Program-made: the position numbers and the translations under genes | Shown: positions 20,989-29,940 of the stretch, one piece after another | How the letters are laid out: every line of letters starts with the position of its first letter | Numbering within the stretch: position 1 is the stretch's first letter | NCBI GenBank assembly: GCA_031772625.1 | Contig: CM062810.1 | Span: forward strand, 453,716,014 to 453,780,013 | Reading direction: 5' to 3' | Length of the DNA stretch: 64,000 bases | Source: Pinus tabuliformis | Lineage: Eukaryota; Streptophyta; Pinopsida; Pinales; Pinaceae | Notes under the pieces: model-generated | The model's input: only the letters and a program-made list of their open reading frames with translations | The model's database searches: none | Told to the model about the DNA's origin: nothing

Positions 20989-23814
20989 GTGGAAGAAAGT
21001 CAATTAAAACCCCGTCGTTCGCGGAGGCTTGCGAGTCAACCGTCTTTATCTCCGGAATCGAAAACAGTACGGACAAAGCGAACTCGTTTAACCGGTTCGA
21101 AATCTCCTATCAAAGTTAGAACAAGTGTTCCGACAACATCTGAGATTCCGGTTACTCCAAACATTTCTGGAAACCCTGCCTCTATTGAAGAAGTTCAACA
21201 GCCACAGAGGGACAGTGACACTGATCCTAGTCTGAGAACAAATACTTGCGTTTCTGAACCAGTTCCATCTGTAACTGGTCCAGAGAGTATTGTTCCTCAA
21301 ACAACTGTCGCTGTCGAAACAACCCCTTCTTCGGCACCGGAAATATTTTACGGACCTGACAGTCTTCCTCTTCCACCTGGTTTGATTGCAATAGAGGAAA
21401 TTGTAGAAGATCCGCAAGCAAGTACTCCAACCCATTTTGGAGTAGGGGTCACTCTTTTTCCTTCTACGTCAGAAGTTAGTCCATCACCAGTGGAAGTTCC
21501 TATAGAATCGTTAGGCAATCTGTTGGATAGACTCAAAATGTCTGAGCAACCGTCGACATCTAGGACTATGTCAAATGACACAGCGACAGCAGAGCTCCCT
21601 GCCGTCACTCCGACGATGTTTGCCGGTGTACCATCTGTCCCAACTAGCTCGCAACCGCTAGAAGGAGTCCACCCAGGGACTATTTCGACAGTGTGGTCTG
21701 TTCCAGTTTGTTCCTCCGGAATAATATTCGGTAACTCTTATGTTGAGACTCGACAGATTGATCCCTATGGAGGTCAATTTGGGGCATCCAGTCCCCAAGG
21801 GCAAACAATCCCCTTGAGTTCCGGATTGCTATCGTATGGGGGGCAGTATGCCCTTTCATTACCCCCTCCAGGAGGATATCCATACGACAGTTCTCAACAG
21901 TATTCAGGTTATACTGGAGTTACGACAAGTGGTTGGATACCTATGCTACCCCAACAGCCAAGAGTTGTGTATTCTATGCAACAATGTGTACCTATGTCGA
22001 ACATCCTGACAACACCAGCTATTGTAACAGTGTCACAAGTTCAAACGATGCCTGTTGTATGTCAACCTCAGATTTCTCAGGTTGTAATGCAACAACCCCT
22101 TGACCCTATGACACAACCACAATCGCCAACTGGTGGGGCGACACAGGTCCAAACGGGTACAATTACCCCACATCTTGGTCCACCGGTTAGTATAGCGCAG
22201 CAGAACATGGCTTCACAACCATGGCTGGTGCAATACCAACAACCACAATTCCAGCAAGTGTACCAAGGTTCTGAGCAGCAGATCTTTGCGAACAGTGGAC
22301 AACCGTATATTCAAAACGGTCAAAACCAACCACTTTACAGTGGTCAAGTCCACCAGCCGTATCAGTCATACCAACATCAATTACATTATGCTGGTATGCA
22401 AAGGCCTACTGCTCAGGCGATTCCATCGTATCCTGGGTACGCCTCACCTAACCTGAATCAACAGTTACCATTCGTGGCAACTTTAGAATTACCGGATTTA
22501 CACCGATTAACGAACGATCCAATTTCTTACGCCCCTTGGTGGCCAGCGATTCCTCACAAACTTCCATCGGACATTCCTAAATTCAATGGAAATCCAGGCG
22601 AAGACCCGTCGAATCACGTGATGACTTTTCATCTGTGGTGTTCGTCGAACACCCTGAACGATGATTCGATAAGGCTTCGCCTTTTTCAGAGGACATTGAC
22701 AGGTCCAGCGGCTAAATGGTATATTGAATTACCTAGAGCCTCTTTCGACAATTTCAGTTCCCTAGCCACGACTTTCTTAACCCATTTTCAATTACCGATA
22801 AGGTATGAAACTGGAACAGAAATCTTAACCAACTTCAAGCAGACGACGGCCACCCATATATCCGATCATATACATGAGTGGCGTCGTCGTCGCAGGATGG
22901 TAAAGACTTATGTTCCAGATCAGCTATTAGCTGAATGGTTTATAAAGTCCTTACTTCCTGCCATAACGGAAGATGTGGCCAAGGGAGGAGTCGTAACAGA
23001 GGAGCAGGTTATTGCTCGTGCACAGTATCTAGACTTAGTATATACTCAGTCTGGCACGCTCTACGACAAAATACCTGACGCCCCTAGACCGGAATTTTCA
23101 ATTCCTCCTCCTCCTAAATCAAATAGTGACTCTCATGCCGGCGACGGTGTGATTGGCACAGCAAACACAAAGTCGACAAAGGCTTCGTCCAAGAAAGCCC
23201 GTAAGACTTCAGATCAAAATGCAAAAGAAGAAATTCTTGCTTCGGAAGTAAATGCCGTATCAGCAGATAAGGGCAGAGAAACCAATCAACCAGGAAGCAA
23301 GAAGAAGCAAAACAAAGGGAAGAAGAAGAAACAGGGTGAGTCATCCCCTGAAAAAACTTCTTCAAACCCTCCTAGGAAAGGGAAACCAAAAAGTCCATGT
23401 ATGATATGTGACGATGATCATTGGACAGCCGATTGTCCATACAAAGCTGAGCTTAAAAGGTTCTTCAAAAGTTCGCAAACCTCAGCTGTGTTAACTGATC
23501 CGTTTCCCAATCCAGGTCAAAATCTGGTTGATAGTGGAAATGCTTCCCCGTCGCAAGTGCTAATGTTATCGATCTCCAAGCAACAAAATGATGCTTTGAT
23601 TTCGACAAGGAACAAAGATTACGGGAATCCGCCGCTGTTAAACGACAAAGGTAAAGATCAACCAAGTAGTTCGACAACAACTCCGACAAAAGTTGTACCA
23701 CCCATCATTCCTGAATTAACAATAAAACCGCCGAAGGGAGTAGTACACAAGTCGACATTTAATCCTCGCGCCAGAGCGGCGCAGCATTATAACATAGTGG
23801 AAGATTTGGCCTAA
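20989..23814 (+). CDS. gag: Gypsy A gag, 941 aa
   Basis: The frame encodes the particle-forming gag. An N-terminal basic stretch (KPRRSRR) is followed by a long Gln/Pro/Ser/Thr-rich low-complexity region (residues about 90-500). The retrotransposon gag domain runs about 530-690, starting 'FNGNPGEDPSNHVMTFHLWC' and including 'GPAAKWYIELP' and 'WFIKSLLPAI'. A lysine-rich stretch (KKKQNKGKKKKQ) comes next, then a knuckle-like CMICDDDHWTADC near residue 804 with CX2CX3HX4C spacing, which element B shares. It is long for a gypsy gag because of the low-complexity half. The start Met falls at a 5' leader end similar to that in B. Confidence 0.9.
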   Translation: MEESQLKPRRSRRLASQPSLSPESKTVRTKRTRLTGSKSPIKVRTSVPTTSEIPVTPNISGNPASIEEVQQPQRDSDTDPSLRTNTCVSEPVPSVTGPESIVPQTTVAVETTPSSAPEIFYGPDSLPLPPGLIAIEEIVEDPQASTPTHFGVGVTLFPSTSEVSPSPVEVPIESLGNLLDRLKMSEQPSTSRTMSNDTATAELPAVTPTMFAGVPSVPTSSQPLEGVHPGTISTVWSVPVCSSGIIFGNSYVETRQIDPYGGQFGASSPQGQTIPLSSGLLSYGGQYALSLPPPGGYPYDSSQQYSGYTGVTTSGWIPMLPQQPRVVYSMQQCVPMSNILTTPAIVTVSQVQTMPVVCQPQISQVVMQQPLDPMTQPQSPTGGATQVQTGTITPHLGPPVSIAQQNMASQPWLVQYQQPQFQQVYQGSEQQIFANSGQPYIQNGQNQPLYSGQVHQPYQSYQHQLHYAGMQRPTAQAIPSYPGYASPNLNQQLPFVATLELPDLHRLTNDPISYAPWWPAIPHKLPSDIPKFNGNPGEDPSNHVMTFHLWCSSNTLNDDSIRLRLFQRTLTGPAAKWYIELPRASFDNFSSLATTFLTHFQLPIRYETGTEILTNFKQTTATHISDHIHEWRRRRRMVKTYVPDQLLAEWFIKSLLPAITEDVAKGGVVTEEQVIARAQYLDLVYTQSGTLYDKIPDAPRPEFSIPPPPKSNSDSHAGDGVIGTANTKSTKASSKKARKTSDQNAKEEILASEVNAVSADKGRETNQPGSKKKQNKGKKKKQGESSPEKTSSNPPRKGKPKSPCMICDDDHWTADCPYKAELKRFFKSSQTSAVLTDPFPNPGQNLVDSGNASPSQVLMLSISKQQNDALISTRNKDYGNPPLLNDKGKDQPSSSTTTPTKVVPPIIPELTIKPPKGVVHKSTFNPRARAAQHYNIVEDLA

Positions 23815-23826
23815 TCGCCGTCCGCT

Positions 23827-24597
23827 ATGTCGACTCTTGAGGTACTACAAAATTGCCCATCCCAAAGGCAGGCATTGTTATCGGCTATTGGTGGGGTTGA
23901 TCCTAAGGATTCCAATCTTGTATCCTTTGACCACAAGGGATATGATCCTCAGTTACCAGCTCAACTAGCTTTCCTTATTCAAGTGAAAGCCCTCAACAAA
24001 ACTGTTCACCGAACAATTATTGATGAGGGGGCATCTACATGTATCATGTCGATGAGTTGCTGGAAAACTTTAGGGTCTCCAACCTTGTCGCGATCTTCGA
24101 CGACATTAAAAGCATTCGACGGAAGGACGTACACCCCGTACGGAATCCTAAATAACTTGAAGGTTGAACTAGGAGGAAAAACAGTGGAAATTGATGTTGA
24201 AGTCATCGATGGGAATCTTGACTATAACATCCTACTGGGAAGACCATGGATATATGCCATGGCAGCTGTAGTGTCGACTTATTTTAGGAAGATTGCCTTC
24301 CCTTTTCAAGGAGGGATTACGGTCGTCGACCAACAGAACTTCCTCCCTAATGGTTCACAAGTTACAGGAAGCATTCCCATGATCCATGGAAGCGACCATT
24401 CGCTTCAAGATATCGGAGTAGGCCTACTGAAAGACCCCACATTGATGGGAACTTTCGCGCTTCCACCTCCTATCTACATAGGAAATATAGCGTTGGTAGC
24501 AACCTGCAACATGATATCTTCCACGAAGGTCGCAGAAGAAGATATCGACATGGATCATGCCATGGTTTTGCCCCCAAGCCCAATAGAAATATTGTAG
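23827..24597 (+). CDS. Gypsy A protease
   Basis: The retropepsin-type aspartic protease cuts the gag and pol products. The active-site stretch is 'VHRTIIDEGASTCIMS', with D-E-G-A at the catalytic position, and the C-terminal 'NILLGRPWIYAMAA' matches the conserved I-L-G-R-P-W-I phrase of plant gypsy proteases. It sits directly between gag and RT, the normal order. Element B encodes a close relative. Confidence 0.88.
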   Translation: MSTLEVLQNCPSQRQALLSAIGGVDPKDSNLVSFDHKGYDPQLPAQLAFLIQVKALNKTVHRTIIDEGASTCIMSMSCWKTLGSPTLSRSSTTLKAFDGRTYTPYGILNNLKVELGGKTVEIDVEVIDGNLDYNILLGRPWIYAMAAVVSTYFRKIAFPFQGGITVVDQQNFLPNGSQVTGSIPMIHGSDHSLQDIGVGLLKDPTLMGTFALPPPIYIGNIALVATCNMISSTKVAEEDIDMDHAMVLPPSPIEIL

Positions 24598-24603
24598 CAA
24601 TCA

Positions 24604-26283
24604 ATGTTTCAGGCATGGGAGGCGAACCCAAATCAACGCTCGTCAAGCGTTTGGGTAGATAGGTCTAGAGAATATGGTACCCCATTAGATCCTTGGTCGA
24701 AAGTACATGGGACTGACGAAGGAATCTTACAATCAATGTTGATTGAGGGGGCACCATGGAATGATCACCACCATCGTTCCCTTCTTCCAGAATATGAAGA
24801 AGATACTCAACATGACCTTTATCACCCTTCAGTTTTTGAATTCCTATCAAATACTGTAAATACGGTGGATTCTGAGCGAAACTTATCCAATATTGAAGAG
24901 ACTATAGCCATAAATATCTCGACTAAACCAAATGTTGTAGAGAATATTTATGTCGGCAAAGGTTGTTCCCCTTCAGAACTGGAAATATATAACGCTCTTT
25001 TTCGCGAGTTCAGAGATGTCTTTGCTTGGTCATACGATGAAATGCCAGGCATTGACTCGAGTATTGTTGAACATGAAATCAAGATGTATCCTGATGTCAA
25101 ACCAGTAAGACAACGGCTTCGGCAGGTGCACCCCAAGAAAGCCGCTGCCATTAAAGCAGAAGTCGAAAAGCTTCTCCATGCTGGTTTCATCTACCCGGTT
25201 CCTCTAACCGATTGGGTATCGAATATTGTCCCTGTTATGAAGAAACAAGGGACGATTAGAGTGTGCGTCGACTATAGGGATGTAAACCAAGCTTGTCCGA
25301 AGGACAACTACCCTACACCCTTCATCGACCAGATAATTGATGAATGCGCCGGATGTGAAATCTTTTCATTTATGGATGGATTTTCCGGGTATAATCAAAT
25401 AAATATCCGCCCACAGGACCAATCAAAGACTGCGTTTATTTGTCCGTGGGGCACATTCGCTTATCGAAAATTACCCTTTGGTTTAAAGAACGCAGGGGCG
25501 ACGTTTCAGAGGGCAATGAATTATGCTTTCCATGACATCAAGAACATCGTTCAACCATATCTCGATGACCTTCCGGCTCATTCGCGAAAGCGGACTGATC
25601 ATCCGCAGCATTTAAGAGCGATATTTCTACGTTGCCGACACTACAAGATAAGACTCAATCCACACAAATGTGTGTTTTGCGTCAGTTCTGGTCGTTTACT
25701 TGGCTTTGTAGTCTCTAAGGATGGGATTTGTCTCGACCCTTGCAAGGTTCAGGTAATCATTAATTTGCCTCCACCTTCAAATTTGCTTCAGATTCAGAAG
25801 CTCCAAGGGAAAGCAAACTTTCTGAGGAGGTTCATTCCAAATTACACAAAACTTGCTAAAGGTTATACTTGTCTTTTGAAAAAGGATGTACCTTTTGTCT
25901 GGGATCAGGTGGCACAAGCTTCCTTTGATGCTCTGAAAGATTCTCTAGTAAAAGCATCATTAATGTATGCCCCAGACTATCAAAGAGATTTTAACCTGTA
26001 TCTGGCTGCAACGGATATGACCGTTGCAATGGTTTTAGTTCAAGAAGTCGATGGAATTGAACATCCTATATATTATTTAAGTAAAAACTTAAATGATACA
26101 GAGAGCAAATATTCTTATGTTGAAAAACTAGCGCTTGCAACTGTTCAAGCGATTCAAAGACTTCAACATTATGTCCTCTTTCGGAAAACTACCATTTTAT
26201 CAGATTGCAACCCCATGACTTATATACTGTCGCGACAGTTGCTGGGGGGAAAATATTCAAAATGGATAGCGATCCTTCAATAG
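24604..26283 (+). CDS. Gypsy A reverse transcriptase and RNase H
   Basis: This is the polymerase that copies element RNA to DNA. RT motifs in order: 'WVSNIVPVMKKQGTIRVCVD' then 'YRDVNQACPKDNYP', 'FSFMDGFSGYNQI', 'LPFGLKNAGATFQRAMN' and 'VQPYLDDL' (the catalytic Y-x-D-D box). The gypsy-type RNase H follows, with 'FNLYLAATDMTVAMVLVQE' and 'IYYLSKNLNDTESKYSYVEK'. The content is typical of Ty3/gypsy, Tat branch. Integrase follows at once. The element is a fossil. Confidence 0.92.
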   Translation: MFQAWEANPNQRSSSVWVDRSREYGTPLDPWSKVHGTDEGILQSMLIEGAPWNDHHHRSLLPEYEEDTQHDLYHPSVFEFLSNTVNTVDSERNLSNIEETIAINISTKPNVVENIYVGKGCSPSELEIYNALFREFRDVFAWSYDEMPGIDSSIVEHEIKMYPDVKPVRQRLRQVHPKKAAAIKAEVEKLLHAGFIYPVPLTDWVSNIVPVMKKQGTIRVCVDYRDVNQACPKDNYPTPFIDQIIDECAGCEIFSFMDGFSGYNQINIRPQDQSKTAFICPWGTFAYRKLPFGLKNAGATFQRAMNYAFHDIKNIVQPYLDDLPAHSRKRTDHPQHLRAIFLRCRHYKIRLNPHKCVFCVSSGRLLGFVVSKDGICLDPCKVQVIINLPPPSNLLQIQKLQGKANFLRRFIPNYTKLAKGYTCLLKKDVPFVWDQVAQASFDALKDSLVKASLMYAPDYQRDFNLYLAATDMTVAMVLVQEVDGIEHPIYYLSKNLNDTESKYSYVEKLALATVQAIQRLQHYVLFRKTTILSDCNPMTYILSRQLLGGKYSKWIAILQ

Positions 26284-26340
26284 TTTGATCTGGAATTTGT
26301 AAAATCCAAATCAAAGAAAGCTCTAGTTTTCGCAGAATTA

Positions 26341-27675
26341 TTGTGCGATCTCCCATCGTCGTCCAACGATGAAACCTCCGAAGAATCAATCGTGGACGAG
26401 AGTTTGTTTCTGATATCTGCAAGCAATGAGTGGTATGGGGATATCATAATTTATCTCCAAACCCAAAAATTCAGGCCTAACACCTCTCACTCTGAACAGA
26501 AACGTATACGATACCAAGCTAAAGACTACATGATCGTCGGTGATACGCTTTACCGTCATGGTATCGATACAGTTCTGAGGAGGTGCCTTACCCATGAGGA
26601 GGCCGAAAAAGCCCTGAATGATTGTCATTCAGGCGCGTGTGGGGGGCATCAATCTGGATATGCAACAGCACAAAAAATCTTACGAGCAGGATACTTCTGG
26701 CCAACCATGTTCAAAGATTGCATAATCGCAGTCAGAAGTTGCCAAGCTTGTCAAATTTTTGATAGCAAAACCAGAAGACCACCCGCACCTTTACAGCCAA
26801 TAGTTGCTGTTGGGCCTTTCGCCAAATGGGGCATCGATTTCATGCAATGTAACCCCACCTTGACCGGGGGGCATGGGTATATTATAGTCGCCGTTGACTA
26901 TTTTACCAAATGGGCCGAGGCGATGCCTACATTGGATAACACTGGTGAAACAACTGCCCTTTTCTTTTTCAATCATGTAGTCGCCAGGTTCGGCGTACCA
27001 CAGGCTATAGTTACAGATCATGGATCGCATTTTCGCAATCACATGATGGTTGAATTAGCTGCCAAGCTAGGGCTATCTCACGACAGCTCTACCCCGTATT
27101 ATCCGCAAGCCAACGGACAAGTTGAAGCGATCAACAAGGTCCTGAAGCGTATGTTGCAAAGGATGATCGGAGTTCACAAAAGAAGGTGGCACCTAATCCT
27201 GTACTCAGCCTTGTGGGCTTATCGAACATCGGTAAAGAATGCGACTGGGTTCACACCTTTCCAACTGGTGTATGGCCTGGAGGCAGTCTTACCAGTCCAA
27301 TGTGAAATTTCGTCTCTTAAACTCGCAATTGATCTCCTCCCCGGAACTTCGGAAGAAGAGGCACGTTTCTTGGAATTAATCCAATTGGATGAAACCCGTC
27401 GTGACGCCGCTTTGGCTAACGAAGCCCATAAGAAATGAGTCAAGGCGCAGTTCAACAAAAATGTCAAACCCCGTGTCTTCTCAGAAGATGACTTGGTCTT
27501 GCTTTACGACCAAGAATCCGACAAATTGGGAGCAGGTAAATTTAATTCTTTATGGATGGGCCCCTATATTGTTAAACGAGTGTTAGCAAAAGGAGCCTAC
27601 GAGTTAATGGATTATGACGGAATTCCACTGGCGCAACGCCGTAATGGGTTGTACCTTAAGCGTTACTATGCTTAA
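26341..27675 (+). pseudogene. Gypsy A integrase region (fossil)
   Basis: Integrase inserts the cDNA. The zinc-binding region (CHSGACGGHQSGY... and SCQACQ) is followed by the catalytic core: 'WGIDFMQCNP', 'IVTDHGSHFRNHMMVELAAK' and 'PYYPQANGQVEAINKVLKRM' carry the D, D and E residues of the DDE triad. The C-terminal stretch 'LWMGPYIVKRVLAKGAYEL' ends the pol part. It is in pieces and is counted among the element's few breaks. Confidence 0.9.
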
Positions 27676-27756
27676 ATAGTAACCTGTGTGCTTTTGTTGT
27701 ATTTTGTTTTCGCTAAAGTGTTTGTTTTGGTCGAGTAATCCACCTTTTTACATTTA

Positions 27757-28188
27757 TTGCAGATTTCGAACCTTTCTGAGACATGTGTGGGATATGCTGA
27801 CGGAGCGAGTCGTAGTTCGCGGAACCTGTCCTCCGCGGCCTGGGCCATTTTTGATCCAAGCGGTGAGTTAGTGAGTTTCAGAGGTGTATGTATTGGGAAA
27901 TCAACGAATAATATCGCTGAGTATAGTGCGTTGATAGAACTCCTCTCTGATGCCATCACCCATGGTATACGCCGACTAATCATCAGGCTAGACTCACAAC
28001 TCGTGATACTACAACTCAATGGTATATACTCTGTCCGCAATCCAGCTATTTATCGTATGTTTCTAAGGGTTAAGATTTTGGAAAGACAGTTTGATTTAAT
28101 TCAATACCAACATATTTCCAGGAACTTAAACACATTAACCGACTCATTAGCAAACTATGTGTTAGATAGACATTTGCGACATTTATAA
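27757..28188 (+). CDS. Gypsy A second, archaeal-type RNase H (aRNH)
   Basis: The frame holds an RNase H fold distinct from the gypsy RNase H inside the pol frame: 'GYADGASRSSRNLSSAAWAI' at the start, then 'VCIGKSTNNIAEYSALIELL', 'LIIRLDSQLVILQLNG' and 'YQHISRNLNTLTDSLANYVL'. These carry the D, E, D and terminal D positions expected of RNase H. Tat-lineage elements of plants are known to have acquired an archaeal-type RNase H, in some lineages after integrase as here. It lies after integrase and before the antisense gene. Confidence 0.85.
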   Translation: MQISNLSETCVGYADGASRSSRNLSSAAWAIFDPSGELVSFRGVCIGKSTNNIAEYSALIELLSDAITHGIRRLIIRLDSQLVILQLNGIYSVRNPAIYRMFLRVKILERQFDLIQYQHISRNLNTLTDSLANYVLDRHLRHL

Positions 28189-28439
28189 AAAGAAATGCAT
28201 CATCAATGTTGTACAAGTGGGTCATATAACTCAACCAGAATAAACCCCGAAAATCAAAATATATATATAAAAGCTGTTTATCGTTTACACATAATGTTCT
28301 GTAACCAAGACAAAATTGGTCGCATGACCCAAAAACTCAAAAGTGCTAGGGGGCACCCTAGCCTAGTGATGCTCATGATAGCACGTCACGGCCTGTGCAA
28401 TCATGCGCAAGAGACGAGTCCATCGTCTAGGCACACCAG

Positions 28440-29940
28440 TAGTATGCCGCTACAACTGTAAAGGTAACTCGTCGATCCGTACATCCGGAATACCGAGAGT
28501 AAGGCTCTCAACCTGCTCCTGCACAGCTGTAAGGGTCTCGGCCACGTCAAGGTCACGAAGAATAACCCTCCCAGCAGGCTCCCCTGCTGGGGCAGCGACT
28601 GGCGGTCTCGGACGAACTGCTGGACGAACAGGACCAACATCTGCATGCACACAAGAGTTTGATTAAAAGTCTTGACAGAATAAAGCACAACAACATTGTG
28701 AATAAAAACAGTAAATAGTAATATGGTCAGAGATTTTACCAATAGCGCCCCACTGTTCGCCATCTGGTAACACCAAATCCGGATCACCTCGGAAATCCAT
28801 GCCCACATATGGATACTCGGAATAGACCATCTCCTGGTGCTCGAACCACCTGAAGAAGGTATTAGTGAAAGTAATCTGAGGTTGACTAGCATGCCTAGAC
28901 ATGTGATCGACCCATCTCTGCAAGCGTGGCTCGGTCGGAGAAGGCAAGTCGAGTGCAATATACTGAGGCTGCATCAGTGGTATTTTCTCCAAGGCGAAGG
29001 CAGTCAGAATAGAACCAAATCCAAAGTTATTCAGCTTCCCGTCCTTTACCTTGGTCAATTGACTTTTCATCTGAACAAGTACTGCATCACACCAGTTGAA
29101 TACTTTCGGTTGGAGACACTCCAAGGCTGCTGCACATAAGATCTGTTGGCGACATGAAGAGATGCGCTACCGGCCATCCTACCAATAGTATACAGAATGG
29201 ACTTGAGAGACCTGTCAGTAATCTCATGGATAACAACCTTGCCGTCTCTGCTCGGCTGGGAACCTTCCCTGCAATACTGGCGAACATAATCTCTCACGGA
29301 GTCATTCCCCCGGGCCGAACCTGACAAAGAAATGGGGGCACCCCACCTTGACAACCCAGTCAAGAAGTAAATGTCTACGATGGTCAAGGGGATGGATTTT
29401 CCCCTAATCTGGAATACTTGGTTGATGGGATCCCAAGCATCAAGCATATACTGCAGTAAAGAGATCTGTGCTCTCATGCTAGAGATACGGAAAAACTTCA
29501 GCAGGCCACAGTTCCACAGCGCGTTCACTGTGACAGGGTCATGGAGAGCAATCATATCTTCTTCTTCATGTTCTCGTTCTCGCCATGTAAGGGACATTTT
29601 GCTCAAAGATCCCTGCAAAACAAACAAGAGAAAGAGTAAGATCCTGGATTTGATGAGAAACTGGCAAAATTTCATCAAAAACTGTGCCACAAAATCAGTT
29701 TTCTAAGCCCAACGCAGGTAGACAGTGTTCCACCTGCGTTGAAGGTCAAGCTGCCTTAAGGCAGCTTGACATTCAATGCAGGTTTCGAGTGGACAACCTG
29801 CGTTGATGACAGGGCGCCCTGGCAAAACCCCAGGTGCTCAGGAAGGCAAAGAAACAGGCACAGAATGGGAAAATGAAACCATGAAAAGAAAGAGCTAGGG
29901 TTTAGCTCCTACCTGGTCCAGACGGCGCCGAGAATCGTCC
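28440..29940 (-). CDS. Gypsy A antisense gene with plant mobile domain (PMD-like)
   Basis: The minus strand carries open stretches between the second RNase H and the 3' LTR: 'MSLTWREREHEEEDMIALHD', 'GLLKFFRISSMRAQISLLQY', 'VFQIRGKSIPLTIVDIYFLT' and, further on, 'EPRLQRWVDHMSRHASQPQI'. The pattern of a short N-terminal helix, a WD...F-x-(I/L)-x-G-x-S-(I/L)-x-(I/L) phrase and then 'DIYFLTGL' is like plant mobile domain (PMD, aminotransferase-like) proteins. GT-AG-bounded segments at 28,641-28,739 and about 29,613-29,911 look like introns of an antisense transcript. The function is unknown; antisense extra ORFs are known in Tat elements. It is broken at least once. Confidence 0.7.

Noticed and set aside
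21088-21435. Minus-strand frames inside the gypsy A gag
   Set aside because: Shadows of the Gln/Pro-rich gag region; no domain.
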